The position numbers were made by a program, and so were the translations under genes. Positions 1 to 5,756 of a stretch of 8,285 nt of DNA are shown here, one piece after another (the first letter of the stretch is position 1; every line of letters begins with the position of its first letter). The stretch comes from CADEED01 sp044871085. GTDB taxonomy: Bacteria > Pseudomonadota > Gammaproteobacteria > Steroidobacterales > Steroidobacteraceae. The notes beneath the pieces were generated by a model that ran no database searches, was not told the origin of the DNA, and was given only the letters and a program-made list of their open reading frames with translations. Where the stretch lies: NCBI GenBank assembly GCA_044871085.1, contig JBIOZI010000197.1, forward strand, positions 1-8,285, in the 5' to 3' direction.

Positions 1-53
1 AAAAATGAAAAGGGAGCGTCGGCAACACGCGACAGCGAGTTGCCCACGCTCCC
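1..53 (-). terminator. Rho-independent terminator of the three-gene operon
   Basis: Read on the minus strand, positions 46-53 pair with 12-19 (8 bp, GGGAGCGT/ACGCTCCC). One mismatch follows (45/20), then 39-44 pair with 21-26 (6 bp), and 35-37 pair with 28-30 at the tip. The stem is followed by TTTTCATTTTT at the end of the window (complement of 1-11). It begins 15 bases after the stop codon of the DUF1501-like gene, so it is well placed to end the operon. An A run at one arm and no T tract at the other make it a terminator for the minus strand rather than a bidirectional one. Confidence 0.93.
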
Positions 54-68
54 GCTTCTCGACGGGCA

Positions 69-1664
69 TTACACCGGCTGGGTAATGATGTTGTTACAGA
101 TCGGCTCGAACACCCGCAGGCTGTCGAGCGAGGCGCCGAGGCCGTTCCGGGGGAAGAACTGCGGGTCGGCGAACTGACCCTGCTGCCCGTGCAGCGCCAT
201 GTAGTTGTAGATCACGGTCTCGACCAGCAGGTTGACCGCATTCGCGCCCGGGAAGGACGAGGTGACCACCGAGCCGGCGGCGCTCATGGAACCGATCTGC
301 ATGCGCGCGGCGTTCACGAGCACCGGGCGGCCGCCCGGCTTGTAGACCAGCACGATCGAGCCGGCCGTGGACTGGTTGTCGCTGGCCCAGTCGAGCTTGC
401 CGCGGCCCGCGGCGGTGTTGTTCAACACTCCGTTGGCCGACAGCGCGCCGTCGCTGAACACGTAGATCATCAGCGGTTTGCCGACGCGCGCCGCGTACTC
501 CAGGCACGCGCCGATGCAACGACCCGCATTGAAGTTGCGCGTCTCGCCGGTGTTGCGGCCCTGGCCGTGATAGTCGTAGCCGCCCATGGTGATGGTGCCC
601 GCACCGGCCAGGCCCTGGATGACCATCTTCATGACCGCGGCCGTCTTGCGGAACTCGCCGTTCGCGTTGTACTCGGCCTGCGTGAAGATGCTGGCCGGGC
701 CGCCGACGATGTTCAGGTCCTGGTTCGGATCGAGCGCGGCCGGCGAATTGAAGCGTTCCGCCAGGTAGGTGGACTTCAGATAGCCGCAGCGCACGAGCTT
801 CTCCTCGGCGACCGGATCGGCGAACTCGGCCTTCACCCGATCGGCCCTGGTCTGGCCCAGGCGCGTCATCGACTCGAGCACCGCCACGGCGTCGGCGGGA
901 TTCGGGAACAGAGTGCCGAGCTCACCCGTGTCGACGAGACCGGTGACGTCGCTGGCGCGATCGACCTTGGTCGGGCGCACCGCCGGATTCATCATCGCGG
1001 CCGGCGCCATCGAATTGCCGCCGGAGTCCGAATTCTGCGAGCCGATGAGCGTCAGCAGCTGGCCGTCGGCACCGACGCGGTTGATGCCGTACATCGGGTT
1101 GTGCGGATTGTTGCCCGTGTCGTTTTCCGAACGCGCCGCGATGCCGAAGCCGTGCACGTTCAGGCGCGTGGTGGTCTGCGTCGAGGCCTGCATGCCGCGC
1201 AGGATGGCGCCGTCCGAATGCCACGCGACTCCGAAGTCGGTGTTCACGAAGTTGCCCGACGGAGCCGCCGGGTTGGCCGAGTTCGGCGTCATGTTGCCCG
1301 GCAGCCCGAGCGTCGCATAACCCTGCGTCGACAGGAAGTTAGTCGGGTTGCCGGACTGCCCGATCAGCACCTCGGACCCGACCAGGTTCGCGCCGCCCGC
1401 GAGGTCGAAGCAGATGAACGGGATCTTGCCCGCGCCGTCGGTGATGTCGCAGCCGGTCTTCTGGCCGTCGAGATCCGGTGACAGCGCGCGCACCGGGCGG
1501 CCCATGAGCGCCGACAGCAGCGCGCCGCCGGCGACCACCGCGGGTCCCGTGCGGAAACCCTGCGCGATGAAATCGCGGCGCGAGACGGGTCGCTTGTGCG
1601 CACTCTCGTGCTTGATGGGCTCGTTCAAACCCAGCGTGCGAGGGCTCTTCTTGAGGATGTACAT
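69..1664 (-). CDS. Tat-exported DUF1501-like protein, third gene of operon
   Basis: A 531-residue protein. The N-terminus carries a twin-arginine signal: S28-R29-R30-D31-F32-I33, then a hydrophobic stretch (about 39-53) and a polar exit, so it probably folds in the cytoplasm and is exported by Tat. The body resembles DUF1501, a family in the alkaline phosphatase/sulfatase fold group often paired with cytochrome-like proteins. Visible landmarks are FDLAGGAN at 86-93 (acidic D87 after a beta strand), GGYDYHGQG at 361-369 (D364, H366), and VFSDG at 402-406 (D405). The GRDH-type motif common near the end of DUF1501 proteins is not evident; a GRGKLDW stretch lies in that region instead, so the metal site may be altered. 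No CxxCH is present. The start at 1664 is chosen over an upstream ATG at 1724 because GGGAG sits 9 bases ahead and the upstream start would overlap gene 2. It lies 17 bases after gene 2. Enzymatic activity is not established; the family assignment is from recognised motifs only. Confidence 0.8.
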   Translation of the reverse strand: MYILKKSPRTLGLNEPIKHESAHKRPVSRRDFIAQGFRTGPAVVAGGALLSALMGRPVRALSPDLDGQKTGCDITDGAGKIPFICFDLAGGANLVGSEVLIGQSGNPTNFLSTQGYATLGLPGNMTPNSANPAAPSGNFVNTDFGVAWHSDGAILRGMQASTQTTTRLNVHGFGIAARSENDTGNNPHNPMYGINRVGADGQLLTLIGSQNSDSGGNSMAPAAMMNPAVRPTKVDRASDVTGLVDTGELGTLFPNPADAVAVLESMTRLGQTRADRVKAEFADPVAEEKLVRCGYLKSTYLAERFNSPAALDPNQDLNIVGGPASIFTQAEYNANGEFRKTAAVMKMVIQGLAGAGTITMGGYDYHGQGRNTGETRNFNAGRCIGACLEYAARVGKPLMIYVFSDGALSANGVLNNTAAGRGKLDWASDNQSTAGSIVLVYKPGGRPVLVNAARMQIGSMSAAGSVVTSSFPGANAVNLLVETVIYNYMALHGQQGQFADPQFFPRNGLGASLDSLRVFEPICNNIITQPV

Positions 1665-1673
1665 GACCTGCGT

Positions 1674-1678
1674 CTCCC
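1674..1678 (-). promoter_or_regulatory. Shine-Dalgarno site of the DUF1501-like gene
   Basis: GGGAG on the minus strand, 9 bases before the ATG at 1664. It lies in the 17-base gap after the stop codon of gene 2. It decides the start at 1664 against the ATG at 1724, which would add 20 residues (Arg/His-rich) ahead of the Tat signal. Confidence 0.7.
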
Positions 1679-1681
1679 GAA

Positions 1682-4252
1682 TTACTGAATGAGCGTCGTG
1701 CCGCTGCCCAGCACGGCGCCGCAAGCGGCTTTCAATACAGTGCGGCCGCCGCTGGCATTGGACCCGGTGGGGCCCAGGACCAGCTTGTTGATGAGGCCCG
1801 GACGGAGCGGGTCCGCCAGCGGATCGCCCACCGCGAAGCCCGCGATCTCGTTGCGGATCTGCAGCTGCGTGACCTGCAGGTCCATGCCCGCACCCACCGC
1901 CTTCTGCACCAGCGTGTTCACCAGCGCGAGGCGATTCGGGTTGTCGTTGTCGCCGTCCGGGCCGAACACCGCGATGCCCGTGCCGCCGCCGTCGAGCGCA
2001 CCGAAGAAATTGGCGCGCAGGGTGTTGTTGTCGACCATCGAGTTGCAGTACTGGATCGCGAGCTGCGCCAGCGCCGTCTGCTGCGACGGGCCGAACGTGC
2101 CTAACTTCTCGACCGCGGGCAGCGCCTGCTTGACGAGCTCGTAGGTGGCCGCGACCCGCGCATCGGTCTGCGGTACGCCGGTGATGACCGAGAACGTCGC
2201 GTTGAGCTCATCGAAGGTGCGCAGGCCGACGTCCGACTCGACCGGCGGGGCCGGGAAGGTCGTGGGCTGCTGCGGCACGGGCTCGATGTACGCGGCGCTG
2301 TTGTCGTTCGTGCCGATGCGCTCGAAGGACAGGAAGAACAGGTCGTTGGCGACGCCGTTCTGGAGCGCGGCGACGGTGCCGATGTCGGACAGCTTCTGTC
2401 CGCCGCCCGGCGTGTAGGTCGGGCCGATCACCGTATCCAGCGGGACGTAGGCCTGGCCGCTGCGCTCCTCGACGCCGTTCACGCCGATGCGGATGCCATC
2501 CATCGTCAGGTTCGAGACGGTGGCGCTGCCATCGAGGCTGATGAACGTCGGCTTGCTGAACTGCAGGCCGTAGGTGTCGAGCTGGATCGCCTCGAGCATC
2601 ACGTACGCCTGCGGCACGCTCACGAGGTGGCTGACGTTGAACAGCATGAAGTACTTCTCGCCGACGCCGGCATCGAAGTTCTGCTGGACCTGCGAGGCCG
2701 ACAGCGCGCGATTGTGAATCGCGACCAGGCGCATCACGCCCATCCACTGGCGATTGGTCGAAGTCTCGTTGCCGAGCACCAGCGCGTACGTGTCGTCCCA
2801 GGTGGCGAGACTGCCGCCGCCCTGCGCGTCGACGTCGCCCGTGGCCAGGCCGTTCACGTAGAGACGGCGACCCTCGACCGGGCTGTACGTGAGCACCACG
2901 TGCTGCAGCGCCGCCTGCGCGTCCATGTCGGCCGCGCGCGTGAGCAGCACCGGGTTGCCATTCGCGCCGGTCTTGTCGCTGCGCGTGTAGGCCTCGTACT
3001 GGTACATGCGCTGCGCCAGCGTGGCGTTGCGCTGCGTGGCGCCCGCCGAGTAGCTGACGACGAACGCGTCTTCCTGCGCGACGTTGGCGTTGTTGACCCA
3101 CGCCTCGATCGAGAATTCGCCGGTCGACTTGATGAGATCGGTGAGCTTCTTCGAAGCCGCCGACGTGCCCTGGGCCTTGCCGCCGGCTTTCACGTTGATG
3201 CCCCAGCCGCCGACCCAGTCGACCGCGCCGGACAGCGTGAGGTTCAGCGCCGGCTCGTGACCGCTGGTGTCATAGGCGATGTTGCCCATGCCGGTCTTGA
3301 ACTCGTACTTGGCGATGGTCGCCGACTCGTAGCGGTTGCCGCCGGAGGCGACGGTGCCGTCGTACAGGGTGAGGCCCTTGGAGATCAGCATGCCCGGGGG
3401 AATGACGTTCACCGGGATGCGATTCGCGTACTCGTTGATCGCGGCCAGCATGGTGTCCGAGTTGGCGGCGCAGTTGCCCCAGCAGTTGTGGAACTCATCG
3501 CGCAGGCGCACGACGAGACGCGACTGGTCGGGGGCACCGAGATTCACCTTCGATTTGATGGCCGCGAAGGCGATCTCCACGTCGTTGTCGGCGAAGAACG
3601 GCTGCACCGGCGAGGCCGCGTTCGAGGCATGGCAGCGCACGCAGTTGGCGGTCGCCGCATCGCGCGTCAGCGCGCGCAGCTGCGACATCGCAAACGAGGT
3701 GTTGGCGCCGGCACCCGGCGGCACCTCGTCGAGCGCGGAGGCGGGCCAGGTCTTGCTGCCGCCGACTTCCTTGACGACGGGAGCCTGGAGCTGGATCTGC
3801 GTGCCGCCCGACGCGCTCGCGCCGGCCCAGTTGCGGATCCAGACGGTCATCGTGTCGGCGCAGGCCGAAGGCGACTGCAGCCAGCAGTTGTGGCCGCCGC
3901 CGACCTTGGTGACGAGGCGCGACTGATCCGGCTGCGTCAGGTTCGCGACGGTGTTGGCCTGAGCGTACGCGGCATTGACGTCGTCATTGCGCGCGAACGA
4001 AGGAGTCTGGCCGCCCGCGCCGTGGCATGCGCCGCAGCGGTTGTTGGCCTTGATGTTCTCCCACAGGTTGATGCGGAAGGCCTGCACGTCGGCGTTGGCC
4101 GAGGCGGGGCCGGTGTAGTCGAGCACCGGCGGCACCTGCGTCACGGGGTTTTCCGTGGTGGGCGCGCCGCCGCCGGAGCAGCCGGCGAGCATGGCCGCCG
4201 CGGCGGCAGCCGCGAGCCAGCGAACGGTGAGGAATTTCTGCATAGAGTTCAT
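1682..4252 (-). CDS. Lipoprotein with two CxxCH modules and a LamG-like domain
   Basis: An 856-residue protein. The signal peptide has an Ala run (14-20) and a lipobox L22-A23-G24-C25 followed by SGGG, so it is a lipoprotein; with no Asp at +2, outer-membrane sorting is likely. Two homologous modules follow. Module 1 has C73-G-A-C-H77, PDQSRLV at 108-114, HNCW at 121-124 and DTM at 133-135. Module 2 has C204-V-R-C-H208, PDQSRLV at 241-247, HNCW at 255-258 and DTM at 266-268. Each looks like a small c-type cytochrome unit with Met or His as possible second ligand. Residues about 375-530 look like a LamG/concanavalin-type jelly roll (FSIEAWV at 380-386, a VVLTYS strand, RRLYVNG, MGVMRLVAIHNRAL), suggesting binding of a glycan or other surface ligand. 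The last ~325 residues are not recognised. The start at 4252 has AGGG 8 bases upstream; an ATG at 4267 overlaps the stop of gene 1 as ATGA and would add five residues, and an ATG at 4243 is also possible. Translational coupling to gene 1 is likely. Substrate and redox partner are unknown. Confidence 0.85.
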   Translation of the reverse strand: MNSMQKFLTVRWLAAAAAAAMLAGCSGGGAPTTENPVTQVPPVLDYTGPASANADVQAFRINLWENIKANNRCGACHGAGGQTPSFARNDDVNAAYAQANTVANLTQPDQSRLVTKVGGGHNCWLQSPSACADTMTVWIRNWAGASASGGTQIQLQAPVVKEVGGSKTWPASALDEVPPGAGANTSFAMSQLRALTRDAATANCVRCHASNAASPVQPFFADNDVEIAFAAIKSKVNLGAPDQSRLVVRLRDEFHNCWGNCAANSDTMLAAINEYANRIPVNVIPPGMLISKGLTLYDGTVASGGNRYESATIAKYEFKTGMGNIAYDTSGHEPALNLTLSGAVDWVGGWGINVKAGGKAQGTSAASKKLTDLIKSTGEFSIEAWVNNANVAQEDAFVVSYSAGATQRNATLAQRMYQYEAYTRSDKTGANGNPVLLTRAADMDAQAALQHVVLTYSPVEGRRLYVNGLATGDVDAQGGGSLATWDDTYALVLGNETSTNRQWMGVMRLVAIHNRALSASQVQQNFDAGVGEKYFMLFNVSHLVSVPQAYVMLEAIQLDTYGLQFSKPTFISLDGSATVSNLTMDGIRIGVNGVEERSGQAYVPLDTVIGPTYTPGGGQKLSDIGTVAALQNGVANDLFFLSFERIGTNDNSAAYIEPVPQQPTTFPAPPVESDVGLRTFDELNATFSVITGVPQTDARVAATYELVKQALPAVEKLGTFGPSQQTALAQLAIQYCNSMVDNNTLRANFFGALDGGGTGIAVFGPDGDNDNPNRLALVNTLVQKAVGAGMDLQVTQLQIRNEIAGFAVGDPLADPLRPGLINKLVLGPTGSNASGGRTVLKAACGAVLGSGTTLIQ
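3428..4036 (-). repeat. Internal duplication: two CxxCH modules in gene 2
   Basis: Protein-level tandem repeat covering residues 73-140 and 204-275 of the lipoprotein. The landmarks recur at a constant offset: CxxCH (73/204, offset 131), PDQSRLV (108/241, offset 133), HNCW (121/255, offset 134), DTM (135/268, offset 133). Both copies also have a further Cys soon after HNCW (C131; C261), which could form disulfides with C123 and C257. The DNA of the two copies has diverged, so the duplication is old. Confidence 0.88.
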
Positions 4253-4260
4253 GTGGTGTT

Positions 4261-4265
4261 CCCTC
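4261..4265 (-). promoter_or_regulatory. Shine-Dalgarno site of the LamG lipoprotein gene
   Basis: GAGGG on the minus strand, inside the end of gene 1 and overlapping its TGA. The AGGG core lies 8 bases before the ATG at 4252. This favours 4252 over the ATGA-overlap start at 4267 and implies that ribosomes finishing gene 1 can reinitiate on gene 2. Confidence 0.65.
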
Positions 4266-5424
4266 ATTCCATGCAGGCTTTGGCGGATTCGGCGAAGACA
4301 CGCTTCAACCGATAGCCAGCGCTCTTGAAGGCGGCGGTGATCTGCACGGTCTGGTCATGGGTCGGCTGGCGGAAGCAGACGGTCTTGAACACCTTCTGCA
4401 CCTGGCACTCGGCGAACGCCTCGCTGTGCGCGAGCTCCTGACCCATCGTCTTGGCGCCGTTGCCGGAACCCGGCAGAGAATTGTCCCAGCCGAGCAGGTA
4501 GTTCTGGCCGTGGCGCCAGCGGTTTTCCCAGGCGTCGCTCGGCGTGACGAAGCCCGGCGCGAAGTTGGTGTCGTTGTTGAAGTACTTGTCCTGCACCTTG
4601 GTGGTGTCGTAGACGAGGCGCATCGTGCCCGGCACCTCGGCCGTGCCGTTGTCGAAGTCGTAGAACGCGAACGCCTGCGCGAACGGATCCATGCCGCTGT
4701 GACAGCCGATGCAGTTGTTGAGGAAGATGCGGCTGTCGCCACCGGGGCTGCGGCTCACGTCCTGGCGGATGCGATCCGGCGGGCGCGAGGTGTCGAGCAC
4801 CTGCTCCATGTCGCGGCACAGGTGATTCATGAGCGTGAAGCGGAACATCGCGCGGTTGGTGCCGTCGATGAAGAACGCTTCGGACGAGGCGCGCGAGGTG
4901 ATGAGCCCGGCGGTGGCCGCGGCCGGGATGCCCAGCACCACCGACTGCTGCGCGACGCGCAGGTCGGTCAGCAGGTTGGCGTTCTGCGCCTCGGCGTTGG
5001 CGTAGTGCGTGTTGTTGGACGGCGAGGCCGCCGGCGTGATGCCGTTCACCGTATAGGTGATGTCGCCCGAGAGCGCTTCGCGGAAGTCGGTGTCGTCGCG
5101 CACGATGCCGATGAACGTCGCCACGTAGTCATTGAGCGGCGCGAACACCGTCTGGTCGCGGTTGGTCCACGGCACCGCCATGTTCTTGAGCGTCACGTCG
5201 TAGAACGACCGCGCCTGGAACGCGTACTCGGCCGCCGCGATCGGGTCGGTGGCGATGAGCGGCGTCATGAGGTCGAGCGTGGCCTCGGAAGGCGGCACCC
5301 CCGCGATGCGGTCGTAGATGCGTTTCGCCTTGTCGCGATCGCTCGCGGAAGCGGCAACGGCGACGCATGCCATCAGGCACGCGAGACCGAACTTGGAACC
5401 GAGACCTGCTTTTGGGGTATTCAT
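4264..5424 (-). CDS. Secreted mono-CxxCH protein, DUF1588/DUF1585-like
   Basis: A 386-residue protein and the first gene of the operon. It has a Sec signal peptide (Lys5/Lys11, hydrophobic 12-24, probable cleavage after A25-S26-A27). An LMAC at 17-20 is lipobox-like, but Met at -2 and continued hydrophobicity make lipidation less likely. The key motif is C238-I-G-C-H242 followed by S-G-M-D246-P247 and a FYDFD-type stretch. This is the arrangement seen in DUF1588 of planctomycete-type cytochromes (CxxCH, then a Met/Asp-Pro, then aromatic-FD). The C-terminus (from about 335: AFAECQVQKVFK, a GYRLKRVF helix, a final Cys-Met-Glu) resembles DUF1585, which normally follows DUF1588. The upstream DUF1587/DUF1592-type domains of the 700-1000-residue relatives are not recognisable, so this is a short form. 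No methionine or histidine second haem ligand can be assigned by eye. Starts at 5433 and 5439 are in frame; 5424 is preferred because GAGG lies just upstream, although the 3-base spacing is short. Function is unknown; a periplasmic electron-transfer or scaffold role is inferred. Confidence 0.8.
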   Translation of the reverse strand: MNTPKAGLGSKFGLACLMACVAVAASASDRDKAKRIYDRIAGVPPSEATLDLMTPLIATDPIAAAEYAFQARSFYDVTLKNMAVPWTNRDQTVFAPLNDYVATFIGIVRDDTDFREALSGDITYTVNGITPAASPSNNTHYANAEAQNANLLTDLRVAQQSVVLGIPAAATAGLITSRASSEAFFIDGTNRAMFRFTLMNHLCRDMEQVLDTSRPPDRIRQDVSRSPGGDSRIFLNNCIGCHSGMDPFAQAFAFYDFDNGTAEVPGTMRLVYDTTKVQDKYFNNDTNFAPGFVTPSDAWENRWRHGQNYLLGWDNSLPGSGNGAKTMGQELAHSEAFAECQVQKVFKTVCFRQPTHDQTVQITAAFKSAGYRLKRVFAESAKACME

Positions 5425-5448
5425 TTGCCTCATCCACATCCCATTTGA

Positions 5449-5468
5449 CGGGGTGAAGTATCACCCCG
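5449..5468. repeat. Perfect 8-bp stem-loop upstream of gene 1
   Basis: CGGGGTGA (5449-5456) and TCACCCCG (5461-5468) are exact inverted repeats around a 4-base loop. On the minus strand the hairpin ends 24 bases before the preferred start at 5424 and 9 bases before the alternative start at 5439. It could be an operator half-site pair or a leader-RNA hairpin close enough to affect translation of gene 1. No T tract follows, so it is not a terminator. Confidence 0.75.
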
Positions 5469-5482
5469 GCTTTCGACACTCT

Positions 5483-5524
5483 TGTTTGTCTCCGCTCCTG
5501 TACGTCTCCAAGCGGCGACAGACA
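5483..5524. repeat. Imperfect 14-bp inverted repeat in the intergenic region
   Basis: Positions 5483-5496 pair with 5511-5524: 12 Watson-Crick pairs, one G-T/G-U pair (5486/5521) and one mismatch (5491/5516), around a 14-base loop. The loop and the left arm each contain GTCTCC (5488-5493 and 5504-5509), giving a direct repeat with a 16-base period. It lies 59 bases or more upstream of gene 1 and is a candidate operator or leader structure for the operon. Confidence 0.65.
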
Positions 5525-5533
5525 CATTTATTA

Positions 5534-5548
5534 CGTACTCCCAGTACG
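5534..5548. repeat. Short inverted repeat CGTACT-CCC-AGTACG
   Basis: A perfect 6-bp inverted repeat with a 3-base spacer, 10 bases beyond the larger imperfect repeat. As a 15-base dyad it is a plausible protein-binding site. It could also be chance in a region this rich in repeats. Confidence 0.45.
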
Positions 5549-5645
5549 CTTGGGCCCGAGGACTGCGAACCGCGTCACGGCGCATACCGCCCCCTGCCTC
5601 TAACTACAGCAGCTGGCTAGAAAACCGCGTTGGCGGACGGCCTGC

Positions 5646-5702
5646 TGTGACGTCGTCGGCAGATCGCTTGGCGCGCACGCGGGATGATTGCATTACGTCA
5701 CA
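5646..5702. repeat. Spaced inverted repeat TGTGACGT / ACGTCACA
   Basis: TGTGACGT (5646-5653) and its exact reverse complement ACGTCACA (5695-5702) are 41 bases apart. A third CGTCAC occurs at 5573-5578. The two arms lie 55-111 bases upstream of the GTG at 5757, a normal position for activator or repressor sites. The TGTGA/TCACA ends resemble Crp/Fnr half-sites, but the spacing is not that of a single Crp site. Confidence 0.5.
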
Positions 5703-5706
5703 TGCC

Positions 5707-5722
5707 TGTGCGCCGGCGCACA
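5707..5722. repeat. Perfect 16-base palindrome ahead of the HzsA-like gene
   Basis: TGTGCGCCGGCGCACA reads identically on both strands. It lies 24 bases before the Shine-Dalgarno site and 34 bases before the GTG at 5757. That is a typical location for a repressor operator, or for a structure in the 5' untranslated RNA if transcription starts upstream. There is no loop, so operator use is more natural than a hairpin. Confidence 0.7.
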
Positions 5723-5746
5723 TGCGGACCGGGCATGAATGACAGT

Positions 5747-5751
5747 GGAGG
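5747..5751 (+). promoter_or_regulatory. Shine-Dalgarno site of the HzsA-like gene
   Basis: A full GGAGG lies 5 bases before GTG at 5757. It supports this GTG over an in-frame ATG at 5739, which has no comparable site and would place the acidic residues Glu and Asp ahead of the lipoprotein signal. Confidence 0.75.
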
Positions 5752-5756
5752 ACGCT

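Larger units (their letters stand above)
5425..5756. promoter_or_regulatory. Divergent intergenic region, symmetry-rich
   Basis: This is the only long non-coding stretch (332 bases). It separates the leftward operon from the rightward HzsA-like gene and must hold both promoters. No sigma-70 pair stands out: the best plus-strand guess, TTGGCG (5668-5673) with CATTAC (5691-5696), matches only about half of the -10 consensus. What stands out are the inverted repeats listed separately and three copies of the hexamer CGTCAC: 5573-5578 and 5696-5701 on the plus strand, and 5647-5652 on the minus strand. Short frames crossing this region have no convincing start signals or protein-like composition. 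Confidence 0.6.

Noticed and set aside
189..1481. Long open frame on the plus strand (430 codons) antisense to the DUF1501-like gene
   Set aside because: Arg/Ala/His/Val-rich, low-complexity composition with no recognisable domain. It is the expected complement-strand shadow of a GC-rich gene that has Tat and DUF1501-like motifs and a good ribosome site.
2627..4315. Long open frame on the plus strand (562 codons) antisense to gene 2
   Set aside because: Same shadow composition. The minus-strand frame has a lipobox, duplicated CxxCH modules and LamG-like motifs, which cannot be chance.
4357..5448. Plus-strand open frame antisense to gene 1
   Set aside because: Arg/Val/His-rich shadow without domain signals; the opposite strand has a signal peptide and a DUF1588-like haem block.
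5129..5527. Minus-strand frame starting in the intergenic region and running into gene 1
   Set aside because: It leaves the frame of gene 1 and becomes Arg-rich. AGGAG-like sequence upstream exists, but nothing protein-like follows.
5668..5696. Sigma-70 promoter TTGGCG-17-CATTAC for the rightward gene
   Set aside because: The -10 element matches only three of six consensus bases; too weak to list as a feature without transcript data.
5646..5702. A Crp/Fnr site made from TGTGA and TCACA
   Set aside because: The half-sites are separated by 47 bases, not the 6 of a Crp site (4 for Fnr), so they cannot form one standard dimer site.
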